Shown in pieces: positions 37,263-46,890 of a DNA stretch of 64,000 nucleotides. This DNA is from Nocardioides anomalus (lineage in GTDB: Bacteria > Actinomycetota > Actinomycetes > Propionibacteriales > Nocardioidaceae). Positions within the stretch are counted from its first letter, which is position 1. Every line of letters begins with the position of its first letter. The stretch is taken from NCBI RefSeq assembly GCF_011046535.1, contig NZ_CP049257.1, positions 682,001 through 746,000 on the forward strand, read 5' to 3'. The notes under the pieces are model-generated. The model searched no databases. It was given only the letters and a program-made list of their open reading frames with translations, and had not been told where the DNA came from. The position numbers and the translations under genes were made by a program.

Positions 37263-39207
37263 ATGAGCGACTCCCACGAGCTGGGCCTGGAGTTCTGGGC
37301 CTGGCGGGCCGCGCAGCAGCCGCGGTCGCACGACGACATCCCGCGCATCGACCGGCCCACCGGCTGGACGCCGCGCTGGTCGGCCGGCGACGTCGCGGGC
37401 TACCGCGGCGACCTCGTCGACTTCGAGCGCCGCCTGGCCGACCTGGCCCCCACGCAGGACCGGGCCGAGCTGGTCGACCGGCGACTGCTGCGCTCGGCGT
37501 TCGCCCGGGTGCGGTGGGAACTGGACGTGCTGCGGATGTGGCAGACCCAGCCGCGCTTCTACGTCGACCAGAGCATCGGCGTCGTCTTCGACCTGCTGAC
37601 CGTGCCCGACCCGGACGCCGCGCGCCTGGAGGAGGTGGCACACGCCCTCGAGCAGACCCCGGCCATCCTCGCCACGGGACGCGAGAACGTCGCCGGCGAG
37701 GCCTACGCCCCCTTCGCCGAGCGCGCCGTCGGCGAGCTGGCCGAGATCGAGGTCCAGGTGCCGGCCGTGGTCGCCGCCCTGCTCGCGCTCCCCGCAGCCG
37801 CGGGCGTCGCCGAGCGGCTGCAGCGCGCCGCGGACGCGGCCACGACCGCGCTGGTGGACTACCGCCAGTGGCTGCGCTCCGTCGTACCCGACCTGCCCGC
37901 GCTGCGCGCGGTGGGGCGCGACCTCTACCAGTGGTTCCTCACCGAGGTCGCGGTCATGCCGCTGACCCCCGAGGAGATCCTCGCCTCCGGGCGCGCCGAG
38001 CTCGACCGCGCGATCGCGCTGGAGACGCTCGAGCGCAACCGCAACCACCACAGCGGCCAGCCGCAGGCGCCCGGGGCCACCACGGTCGCGGACCAGTGCC
38101 GCCTCGAGGGCGAGCTGGAGCAGCAGGTCCGCGACTTCTACGTCGCCCGGGGCGTGCTCAGCCAGCCCGGCACCCTGCACCACTACACGAACCTGCCCCT
38201 GCCGGCCCACCTCGTCCCGATCGCCTGGCTCGGGGTCACCGACGACCTCACCGGTCCCCGGCGCGTCGACGAGGACGGCGTCAGCTACGTGCACGAGTTC
38301 GACGGCGAGCCGCCGTACTTCTACGCGGCCAACGCCCTCGACCCGCGTGCCGGGATCGTGCACGAGGGCGCGCACTACCAGCAGCTGGCCCTGTCCTGGC
38401 GACACCCCCCGCGAGCTGCGCCGGCACTACTACGACTCCGGCTCCAACGAGGGCATCGCGTTCTACAACGAGGAGCTCATGCTGGCCTCCGGGCTCTTCG
38501 ACGACGCGCCGCGCACCCGCGAGGTGATGTACAACTTCATGCGCCTGCGCGCCCTGCGCGTCGAGGTCGACGTCCGGCTGGCCACCGGTGACCTCGACAT
38601 CGGCGGAGCGGCGGAGTACCTCGAGCGCGTCGTGCCGATGGACAAGGCCACCGCGCACGAGGAGGCCGCGTTCTTCGCGTCCGCGCCTGGCCAGGCCCTG
38701 ACCTACCAGGTCGGCAAGACCCAGATCCTGCGGCTGTTCGCCGACGCCGTGCGCGAGCAGGGGCTCGGCTTCGACCTGCTGGCCTTCCACGACCGGCTCT
38801 GGCTGGAGGGCAACGTCCCGATCGCCCTGCAGCGCTGGGAGCTGCTCGGCGACCGCTCCGACCTCGACCGGGTCGAGGCGCTCTCGGTCCCGCTGGTCTC
38901 CGAGCCCGAGAACTCCCTGCTGGCCGAGCCGCTGACCACCGCCGACGAGACCGCCGGCGACGTCAGCCTCACCCGCGTCACGATCGACGGCCGGCACCGC
39001 CCGGTGCGCACCGACGCCTCGACCCGGGTCTACTACGTGCTTGAGGGCTCGCTCACGCTGCGCGTGGACGGCGACGCGGAGGGGGTCCGGCTTCCCGCCG
39101 GCTCGCGCCACGTCGTGCCCCGGGGCGCGACGTACGAGCTCGCCGGCCGGGCGGTCTACCTGGTCGTCAACGGCCCGGGCTTCCGGGAGGGCGACGACCA
39201 GTACTGA
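37263..39207 (+). pseudogene. DUF885 peptidase-like protein fused to a cupin domain, frameshifted
   Basis: Two frames make one protein of about 647 residues. The first starts at ATG 37263 and runs through HEGAHYQQLALSWR, the likely zinc motif. The second continues with RELRRHYYDSGSNEGIAFYNEELML to the end. The break is at a C6 run (38405-38410); five Cs would restore the frame. Residues about 1-560 are DUF885. The last 85 (LTRVTIDGRHRPVRT, VYYVLEGSLTLRVDGDAEGV, LPAGSRHVVPRGATYEL) form a cupin barrel, an unusual fusion with no internal stop. Whether it is truly broken or a base-calling error cannot be told here. It is downstream of the M24 peptidase. Confidence 0.75.
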
Positions 39208-39217
39208 ACGACGCGCC

Positions 39218-39985
39218 CTAGCGCAGGTAGCTGGCGCCGTTGACGTCGAGGGTGGCGCCGCTGAGGTGGCGCCACCGCCCGGTGGCCAGCCGGCTGACCA
39301 GGTCGGCGACCTCCTCCGGCGGCACCGGCGCACCCGCGGCGAGGCTCGCGTTCACCGCCGCCTCGCCGCCCTGCGCCGCCGCGGCGTCGCGCGACATCTG
39401 GGTGTCGACGATGCCCGGGGCGACCAGGTGCACCAGGACGCCGTCGCGGGCGTGGGCGCGCGCCACGGTCTTGGCGAACGCCGCGAGCGCGGCCTTGCTG
39501 GCGGCGTACGCGCCGAGCTCGGGGTTGCTCGAGCCGCGCTGCGCGGCCCAGCTGCTGAGGACCACGACCGTGCCGCCCCCGTGCTCGAGGAAGTGCCCGA
39601 CCGCGGACCGGATGAGCGACGCCGGTTGGTGCACGTTGACCTCGAAGGCCTCGCGCCACCCGGCGTGCCAGGCGTCCTCGGCCCCGGCCAGCGGCGTGAG
39701 CGGCATGACCGCGGCGTTGCAGACCACGGCGTCGACCCGGCCGCGCCACCCGACGGCCTCGTCCCACAGCGTGCCCACGGCCTCGGGGGAGCGCAGGTCA
39801 GCCCGGACCAGGCGGACCCGCTCGGGCGGCAGGTCGGCGGTGGCCTCGCGGGCCCCGTCGGCGTGGGCGCCGTAGTGCGCGACGAGGTGCGCGCCGGCGG
39901 CGCCCAGGGCCCGGGCCGTGGCCGCTCCGATGCCGCGGGAGGCGCCGGTGAGGAGCACGGTGCGGCCCGCGAGCGGTCCGGTCAC
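39218..39985 (-). CDS. SDR-family oxidoreductase (last gene of the minus operon)
   Basis: This 255-residue short-chain dehydrogenase has the coenzyme turn TGASRGIGAATARAL, the NAAV segment, catalytic Ser in VLSSWAAQ and YAASK. It ends SGATLDVNGASYLR. It closely resembles the SDR at 40843-41598 (shared SSWAA, YAASKAA and LNGASY-type ends), and the two flank the IclR gene. GTG 39985 is 2 bp after the IclR stop. The substrate is unknown; such SDRs often oxidise or reduce hydroxy/keto acids or sugars. Confidence 0.88.
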   Translation of the reverse strand: MTGPLAGRTVLLTGASRGIGAATARALGAAGAHLVAHYGAHADGAREATADLPPERVRLVRADLRSPEAVGTLWDEAVGWRGRVDAVVCNAAVMPLTPLAGAEDAWHAGWREAFEVNVHQPASLIRSAVGHFLEHGGGTVVVLSSWAAQRGSSNPELGAYAASKAALAAFAKTVARAHARDGVLVHLVAPGIVDTQMSRDAAAAQGGEAAVNASLAAGAPVPPEEVADLVSRLATGRWRHLSGATLDVNGASYLR

Positions 39986-39987
39986 GC

Positions 39988-40824
39988 TCAGTCGGCCCAG
40001 CTGATCGAGTGGCGCAGGCCGAGCTCGATGTCGGCGGCCGCCTGCTGGACCCGCGGGACCAGGTCGCGCATCGCCTCGGGGGTCTGCCGGCCGATGTGGG
40101 TGGAGAGGTTGATGGCGGCGCGGGTCTGCCCGTGCCGGTCGCGGATCGGCACGGCCACGGCGACCAGCCCGATCTCCAGCTCCTGGTTGACCAGCGCGAA
40201 GCCCTGCTCGCGGACCCGGGCCAGCTCCGCGCGCAGCGCGGTCTTGTCGGTGATGGTGTTGGGCAGCATCGGCTTGAGCTCGGCCTTCTCGAGGACGGCG
40301 TCCAGCTTGGCCGGCGGCAGGTGCGCCAGCAGGACCCGGCCCAGGGCGGTGGAGTACGCCGGGTTGCGGGCGCCGACGCTCACCGAGATGGTCATCAGCG
40401 CCGGACCGGGCACGCGCACGACGTACACGACGTCGTCGCGGTCCAGGATCGCGCCCTCGCTCGCCTCGCCCGTGTCCGCCACCAGCTTCTCCAGGTGGGG
40501 GAGCGCGACCTCGGGGAAGGTCAGCGCGGAGAGGTAGGAGTAGCCGAGCTCGAGCACCTGCGGCGTGAGCTCGTAGCCGTTGCGGTGCGGCTGCACGTAG
40601 CCGAGCTCGGTGAGGGTGAAGAGGAAGCGGCGGACGGCGGCCCGGGTGAGGCCGGCCGACTGCGCGATCTCGGAGACGGTCAGCCGCGGGTGGTCGGCGT
40701 CGAAGACGCGGATGATCGCCAGCCCGCGCTCCAGCGACTGCACGAAGTCCCGGTGCCGACCGGTGCCCTCCTCCTCGTCGCTCACGACCGGATCCACCTC
40801 GGCACCGACCTTGCGTGCTGCCAC
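39988..40824 (-). CDS. IclR-family transcriptional regulator (third of three)
   Basis: This 278-residue regulator has an HTH in residues about 25-75 (DFVQSLERGLAIIRVFDADHP, TVSEIAQSAGLTRAAVRRFLFTL). The effector domain has ALMTISVSVGARNPAYSTALGRVLLAHLP and GFALVNQELEIGLVAVAVPI. Unlike the other two it is inside an operon rather than divergent from its targets, between two SDR genes. It is the best candidate for reading the GCGCGCAA-type sites in regions 3 and 4, though this is an inference. Confidence 0.9.
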   Translation of the reverse strand: MAARKVGAEVDPVVSDEEEGTGRHRDFVQSLERGLAIIRVFDADHPRLTVSEIAQSAGLTRAAVRRFLFTLTELGYVQPHRNGYELTPQVLELGYSYLSALTFPEVALPHLEKLVADTGEASEGAILDRDDVVYVVRVPGPALMTISVSVGARNPAYSTALGRVLLAHLPPAKLDAVLEKAELKPMLPNTITDKTALRAELARVREQGFALVNQELEIGLVAVAVPIRDRHGQTRAAINLSTHIGRQTPEAMRDLVPRVQQAAADIELGLRHSISWAD

Positions 40825-40842
40825 TCTCGACTCCTCGCTCCG

Positions 40843-41598
40843 CTAGCGGACATACGACGCTCCGTTGAGGTCCACGGTGGCCCCCGTGAGACTAGGGCAA
40901 CGGTCGGAGACCAGGTAGGTGATGAGGTCGGCGACCTCGGTGGCCGGGACCAGGCTCCCCATCGCCAGCCCGGCGGCCACGGCCTCCTGCTGGTCCGCGG
41001 ACTGGCCGGCGACCCCCATGCCGGTGTCCACGACGCCCGGGGCCACCACGTAGATCCGCACCCCCGCCGCGGCGAAGTGCCGGGCCAGGGTCTGCGCCAG
41101 GTTGCGGATCGCGGCCTTGGAGGCGGCGTACCCGCTGACGTCGAGGATGCGCGAGCCCTGCTCGGCCGCCCAGCTGGAGACGACCACGGCCGTGCCGCCG
41201 CCGCGGCCGGCGAAGGCGCGCACGGCCTCGCGCAGCAGCGTGCCGGCGCCGACGACGTTGACCGCGAGCAGCTGCTCCCAGCCGGCGTCCCACGCCGCGT
41301 CGTCGCCGTCGAACGGCGTCTCGGCCATGGTCGCGGCGTTGAGGACCAGCACGTCGACCGGGCGCACCGCCTCCGCGTCGCGCCAGAGAGCGCGGGCGGA
41401 CGCCGGCGTGGCCAGGTCGCCGCAGACCAGCGTGGCGCCGCTCGCCCCGCCGACGGCGCGCTCGGCCGCCTCGCGGTCGGAGCGGTAGTGCGCGAGCACG
41501 TCGGCGCCCGCGGCGAGCAGGGCCTGCGCGGTCACAGCGCCGATGCCGCCGGAGGCGCCGGTGAGCAGGACCGTGCGTCCGGTCAGCTCCCCGCTCAC
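40843..41598 (-). CDS. SDR-family oxidoreductase
   Basis: This 251-residue SDR has TGASGGIGAVTAQALL, NAAT, the catalytic serine in VVSSWAAEQGS and YAASKAAIRNLAQ, and ends TGATVDLNGASYVR. It is a close paralog of the SDR at 39218-39985. GTG 41598 overlaps the stop of the upstream SDR by 3 bp, so it is translationally coupled. Confidence 0.88.
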   Translation of the reverse strand: MSGELTGRTVLLTGASGGIGAVTAQALLAAGADVLAHYRSDREAAERAVGGASGATLVCGDLATPASARALWRDAEAVRPVDVLVLNAATMAETPFDGDDAAWDAGWEQLLAVNVVGAGTLLREAVRAFAGRGGGTAVVVSSWAAEQGSRILDVSGYAASKAAIRNLAQTLARHFAAAGVRIYVVAPGVVDTGMGVAGQSADQQEAVAAGLAMGSLVPATEVADLITYLVSDRCPSLTGATVDLNGASYVR

Positions 41599-42350
41599 AG
41601 CAGCCCGCCGTCCACGGGCAGCAGCTGCCCGGTGATGCCTGCGGCGAGGTCGCTGAGGAGGAAGGCCAGGGCGTTGACGACGTCGTCGGTGGTCGCGATC
41701 CGGCCCAGCGCGGTCTGCGCGGCCGCTGCCTCCAGCGCGGCGTCGGGTGAGGTCGAGGTGGCTGTCGCCCGGTCGGCCATCCGGCCGAGCAGCGCGTCGG
41801 TGGCGACCGGGCCGGGCCCGACGCAGTTGACGCGCACACCGGCTGCCCCGAGAGCCAGGGCGGCCGAGCGGACCAGGCCGAGCACGGCGTGCTTGCTCGC
41901 GGCGTAGGACCAGATCCGCGGATCCCCGCGCCAGGAGTTCAGCGAGCCCACCACCGCGACCGAACCGCCTTCGCCCAGTCGCGGGCCGGCGTGCTTGAGG
42001 GTGGCGGCCACACCGCGCACGTTGACCGCGAGCACCCGGTCCAGGTCGGCCAGGTCGAGGTCGGCCGGCTGCTGCCACGACGGCACGACGCCCGCCGCGG
42101 CCACGACGCCGTCGAGCCCGTCGAGGCCGGTCACCGCCGCGTCGACCGCGCCGGCCACCTGCTCCTCGTCGGTCACGTCGCAGTCCAGTCCGACCCAGCC
42201 GTCGGGCAGTGACCACGACGTGCCGGCCAGGTCGAGGGCGGCACCACGCGCGCCCATGGCGGCGAAGCGCTCGACGGCGGCCGCGCCGATGCCCCGGCCG
42301 CCGCCGGTGACCAGCACCCGCCGCCCGGGCAGCAGCTGCGGGGTGCTCAC
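41595..42350 (-). CDS. SDR-family oxidoreductase
   Basis: This 251-residue SDR has a distinct sequence: VTGGGRGIGAAAVERFAAMGA, then LDCDVTDEEQVAGAVDAAV with an aspartate suited to NAD(H), catalytic serine in VVGSLNSWRGD, and YAASKHAVLGL. It ends ITGQLLPVDGGLL. GTG 42350 overlaps the LLM gene stop. It may act on the product of the LLM or neighbouring SDR enzymes. Confidence 0.88.
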   Translation of the reverse strand: MSTPQLLPGRRVLVTGGGRGIGAAAVERFAAMGARGAALDLAGTSWSLPDGWVGLDCDVTDEEQVAGAVDAAVTGLDGLDGVVAAAGVVPSWQQPADLDLADLDRVLAVNVRGVAATLKHAGPRLGEGGSVAVVGSLNSWRGDPRIWSYAASKHAVLGLVRSAALALGAAGVRVNCVGPGPVATDALLGRMADRATATSTSPDAALEAAAAQTALGRIATTDDVVNALAFLLSDLAAGITGQLLPVDGGLL

Positions 42351-43222
42351 CGGGCCGCCGCGCGGAGCGTGTCGTGCACGGCGACCGGACCGGCGTCCGG
42401 GTCGACGTCGACGATGACCTCGTGCACGCCGGCCTCGGCCAGCGCCTCGAGGTGGGCGGCCACGTCGGCCTCGCGACCGGCCGACTCGACCAGCCGCAGG
42501 GTGAAGCGCAGCGCGCCGGGATCGCGGTCCACCCGCCGGGCGTGGGCACGCACGGCGTCCATCTCCTGGGCGAGGTGCGCGACGTCGAGGGCCGGCACCG
42601 CCTGCTGGGCCAGCCAGCCGTCGCCCAGCGTCCCGGCCCGGCGGAAGGCCGCCTTGGTGTGACCGCCGACGAGCACGGGCACGGGGTGCGCCGGGACCGG
42701 GAGCTGCACGAGCCCGTCGGCCAGCGGGTAGAGCCCGTCGCGGGGGCCGGGGCTGCCGGTCCAGCAGGCACGGAGCACGTTCACCCACTCCTCGAGCCGG
42801 GCGCCACGCTCCTCGAACGGCTCGCCCAGCGCCTCGAACTCCTCGCGCAGCCACCCGGCGCCGACGCCGAGCTCGATGCGACCACCGCTCAGCGCGTCCA
42901 GGCTCGCGACCTGCTTGGCCAGCAGCACCGGGTTGCGCTGGGGCAGGACCAGGACCGCGCTGCCGATGCGCACCCGCTCGGTCACGGCGGCCGCGGCCGT
43001 CATCGCCACCAGCGTCTCGACGTACGGGATGTCGCCGGTCCACGGCGCCCGGCCGTCCTCGGCGAAGGGGTAGTAGGACCCGATGTGCATGGGCATGACC
43101 ACGTGGTCGCTCACCCACAGCGAGTCGAAGCCGGCGTCCTCGAGACCGCGTGCGCGGTCGGGGATCGACGTGGGATCCGTGGCTCCGGTGTGGGGGAGCT
43201 TGGCTCCGAGGGCGATCGGCAC
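42347..43222 (-). CDS. LLM-class F420-dependent oxidoreductase (TIGR03619-like)
   Basis: This 291-residue luciferase-like enzyme has LGAKLPHTGATDP, FDSLWVSDHVVMP, TERVRIGSAVLVLPQRNPVLLAKQVASLD and LSGGRIELGVGAGW. The segment VPVLVGGHTKAAFRRAG is the pattern of mycobacterial and nocardioform F420-dependent members. It is the first gene of the five-gene minus operon. GTG 43222 fits the family start and would coincide with the transcription start predicted from the upstream promoter, so the mRNA may be leaderless. Confidence 0.86.
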   Translation of the reverse strand: MPIALGAKLPHTGATDPTSIPDRARGLEDAGFDSLWVSDHVVMPMHIGSYYPFAEDGRAPWTGDIPYVETLVAMTAAAAVTERVRIGSAVLVLPQRNPVLLAKQVASLDALSGGRIELGVGAGWLREEFEALGEPFEERGARLEEWVNVLRACWTGSPGPRDGLYPLADGLVQLPVPAHPVPVLVGGHTKAAFRRAGTLGDGWLAQQAVPALDVAHLAQEMDAVRAHARRVDRDPGALRFTLRLVESAGREADVAAHLEALAEAGVHEVIVDVDPDAGPVAVHDTLRAAAR

Positions 43223-43228
43223 CGGCTC

Positions 43229-43257
43229 ATTCTCGGAGGCGCCGGTTTGTGCGTCAA
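43229..43257 (-). promoter_or_regulatory. Promoter of the LLM-SDR-IclR operon, possibly leaderless
   Basis: On the minus strand TTGACG (complement of 43252-43257) and GAGAAT (complement of 43229-43234) are separated by 17 bp. A start site seven bases on would fall at the GTG start codon at 43222. The -35 box lies inside the 32-bp motif shared with the M24 promoter. Confidence 0.5.
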
Positions 43258-43313
43258 GCGCCCAAACAAACGCAAAGCGGCACGTTTGTACGTATTGCGC
43301 GCAGAGGTACGGT
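43248..43313 (+). promoter_or_regulatory. Operator cluster and promoter for the VOC/amino-acid transporter operon
   Basis: The 32-bp motif at 43248-43279 matches the one before the M24 peptidase. A second site, GTACGTATTGCGCGC (43288-43302), matches 52475-52489 at 13 of 15 bases. A weak promoter TTGTAC (43286-43291) with TACGGT (43308-43313) reads toward the VOC gene. The region serves two divergent operons. Confidence 0.5.
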
Positions 43314-43367
43314 TCTGCGAGCATTCCCCCACTCACGCGGACCGACCCTCGAGAGGACCTTGCGCGG

Positions 43368-44329
43368 ATGGTGACCACACCCCGGACCGAGCGCCAGTTC
43401 GGCACCCTGTCCGGCCTCGACCACATCGGGATCGGCGTCTCCGACGTCGACGCAGCGCGCGCGTTCTACGCCGAGCTCGGCTTCACCGACGAGTCCTTCG
43501 ACTACACCGGGCCGCTGCCCGGGCTGGCCGGCGTCAGCGGCCACGACAGCACCGAGGCGCGGGTGCTCTACCTGCGCGCCGGCACCCCGACCGTGCTCGG
43601 TCGCGCCGGCGTCAAGCTCGTGCAGATCCTCGACCGGACCCCACCGCCGATGCCCGAGGGCCAGGCGTGGGGCGAGCCCGGCATCTGCGAGGTCTGCGTC
43701 CACGTCAACGGCCAGGCCGACTTCCACGCGGACCTGGTCGCGCGGGGTCACGTCAACCTCATGGACCCCAACGAGGCCGACCTCGACCCCTACCAGACCC
43801 ACTGCGGGCTGTCGTACGTCGCCGACCCGGACGGCGCGAAGATCGAGCTCATCGAGTGGTCGACCCTCGCGGCCGGCTGGCCGCTGGAGGAGGGGCCGCA
43901 CGGCGTCAACCACGTCGCCTTCGGCGTCTCCGACATCGAGCGCACGCGCACCTTCTACCAGTCCCTCGGCTTCACCGGTCAGCTCTTCGAGTCCGACGGC
44001 TACTTCGAGCCGATGCACCCGTGGTTCGGTGACCGCACGCCGCCGCGGATGCGGATGATGCTGCTGACCAACCCCATCGGCGGCGCGCTGGAGCCGGTGC
44101 AGCACTACCCGGCGTCGCCGGACATGCGCGGGGAGTGGGGCCACCTCGGCACCTTCGAGTTCGCCATCGGCGCGCGCTGCCTGGAGTCGGCCGTCGAGCA
44201 CCTCGAGCGCCTCGACGTCGAGCTGGTCGGCGAGCCGGTCAGCCTGGACGTGGTTGGCGGTGGCACCTGGCGCTACGCCTACTTCCGCGACCCCGACGAC
44301 CTCTACGTCTGCGTCACGGAGGTGCGCGC

Positions 44330-44333
<4 letters not shown>
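43368..44333 (+). CDS. Two-domain VOC (glyoxalase/extradiol dioxygenase-like) protein
   Basis: This 321-residue protein has two vicinal-oxygen-chelate modules. Module 1 starts [23 protein letters not shown]; module 2 starts [23 protein letters not shown]. Their metal-ligand positions are H in DHIG and NHVA and acidic residues in KIELIEW and the final VCVTEV. Such proteins include extradiol dioxygenases, glyoxalases and fosfomycin-type thiol transferases; the ring-cleaving or other role is open. ATG 43368 follows a GAGAGGA site. It starts the plus operon that carries an amino-acid importer and a flavo-dehydrogenase. Confidence 0.82.
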
Positions 44334-45162
<829 letters not shown>

Positions 45163-45163
<1 letters not shown>

Positions 45164-45900
45164 TGGGGATCACCGACTACGACTGGGGTCTGATCTGGGA
45201 CTACAAGGGCGACCTCTGGCACGGTCTGCTCACCGCCCTGCAGGTCTCGGTCGTCGCGCTGCTCGTCTCGCTGGTCGCGGGCCTCGGCCTGGCCATGCTG
45301 CGGATGGGCCGGGCGCCGCTGTCGTGGGTGGCCGCGATCTACATCAACGTCTTCCGCGGCATGCCGGCCCTGGTGACGGTCATCTGGATCTACTTCGGCG
45401 TCTCGCTGCTGCTCGGGGTGAACTTCACCGTCTTCCAGGCCGGCGTCATCGCGCTGTCGCTGCTCTACAGCGCGTTCATGTCCGAGATCTTCCGCGCCGC
45501 CCTCCAGGCGGTGCCACCCGGTCACCGCGAGGCGGGGCAGGCGCTCGGCATGCGTGACACCCGGATCTTCTTCTCGATCGTGGTGCCGCAGGCGTTCAAG
45601 ATCGCGCTGCCCAACATCGGCAGCATGTTCATCGGCATGATCAAGGACACCTCGACCTTCACCGTGATCGGCCTGCTCGAGGTGGTGCGCGTGACCCAGA
45701 ACGTCAACGCCCAGACCTTCCAGCCGTTCGTCCTCTACACCGCGGCCGCCGGCATCTACGTGCTCGTGGCCTTCGCGGTCGACCTGCTCTTCCGGCTCGG
45801 GGAGAGCACGCTCGCGGCCCCGCCGAAGGGTGTCGTCGCGCGCGGCCTGCGCGCCCGCAAGCAGCGCCGCATCCACGCCCTGGTCAGCGAGCTGGCCTGA
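45163..45900 (+). CDS. Polar amino-acid ABC transporter permease
   Basis: This 245-residue HisMQ-type permease has about five helices, the first being LLTALQVSVVALLVSLVAGLGLA. The motif INVFRGMPALVTVIWIYFG is typical, as are FMSEIFRAALQAVPPGHREAGQALGM (EAA loop) and FKIALPNIGSMFIGMIKDTS. Only one permease gene is present, so it probably forms a homodimer. It shares one base with the ATPase stop. Confidence 0.92.
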
Positions 45901-46014
45901 CGGGCGTGCCCACAGAGGTCCCCGGGTTCTCGGTTGCCCGGTTGCACCGCAACCACCACCCACAGCACGACGACGTGCTGGACCAACAGCATCAAGGCAA
46001 GGAAGGAAGTCGCT

Positions 46015-46887
46015 GTGCTTGGAATGAAGCGGAACTCCCTGTGGCGCCGAGCGGCGGTCATCGGCACCACGATGGCGCTCGCCGTCGGACTCGCCGCCTG
46101 CGGTGACGACTCCGACTCGGGCTCGGACGGCGGCAGCGGTGGCGGCGACTCGTCGTCGGCCAGCGGCCTGATGAAGGACGGCACGCTCACCGTCGGCATG
46201 AACCTGCAGTTCGAGCCCGAGATGTACCTCGACGACAACAACCAGCCGGCCGGGTACGACGTCGACCTGCTGAACAAGCTCGCCGACGACATGGGCGTCA
46301 AGCTGGACATCGTGAACCTCGACTTCGACGGCCTCATCCCCGGCCTGCAGTCGAAGAAGTTCGACATGGTCTCGGTCGGCCTCACCGCCACCGACGAGCG
46401 CAAGAAGGTCATCGACTTCTCGCGCGAGTACGTCCCCTACGTGAGCGTCCTCGCGGTGCCCCAGGACGACGACGGCCCGTTCACCATCGACAACTACAAC
46501 ACGCCGGACACCCGCCTGACCGCCCTCCAGGGCTCGTCGGGCGAGCAGCTGGCCAAGGACACCTTCCCCAACGCCAACGTCGAGGGCTTCTCGCAGCAGA
46601 ACGCCGCGCTGCTCGAGGTCGGGACCGGGCGGGCCCAGGGCTCGGTGCTGGAGGACTACATCCTCGCGCAGTACATCAAGTCCAACCCCGACCAGATCAA
46701 GCAGGCCGACCTGCCCGACCCGCTGGCCATCGGCTACGGCAGCTGGGCGGTCCAGAAGGGCAACAGCGCCCTGGTCGACGAGCTGAACTCGTTCCTGTGC
46801 ACGGCGCAGAACGACGGGACGCTGGCCGAGGCGTACGCGAAGAACTTCGGGGTCGAGGACTTCCCCGAGATGCCGGCGGGGTGCTGA
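46015..46887 (+). CDS. Amino-acid ABC transporter substrate-binding lipoprotein
   Basis: This 290-residue SBP_bac_3 protein has a lipoprotein signal ending AVGLAACG and a Ser/Gly/Asp linker. Family segments are GTLTVGMNLQFEPEMYLDDNNQPAGYDVDLLNKLA, KKFDMVSVGLTATDERKKVIDFSREYV and QGSSGEQLAKDTFPNA. GTG 46015 lies 7 bp after GGAAGGA and is preferred over ATG 46024. It captures the amino acid or derivative that the dehydrogenase genes downstream probably oxidise. Confidence 0.9.
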   Translation: MLGMKRNSLWRRAAVIGTTMALAVGLAACGDDSDSGSDGGSGGGDSSSASGLMKDGTLTVGMNLQFEPEMYLDDNNQPAGYDVDLLNKLADDMGVKLDIVNLDFDGLIPGLQSKKFDMVSVGLTATDERKKVIDFSREYVPYVSVLAVPQDDDGPFTIDNYNTPDTRLTALQGSSGEQLAKDTFPNANVEGFSQQNAALLEVGTGRAQGSVLEDYILAQYIKSNPDQIKQADLPDPLAIGYGSWAVQKGNSALVDELNSFLCTAQNDGTLAEAYAKNFGVEDFPEMPAGC

Positions 46888-46890
46888 CCG

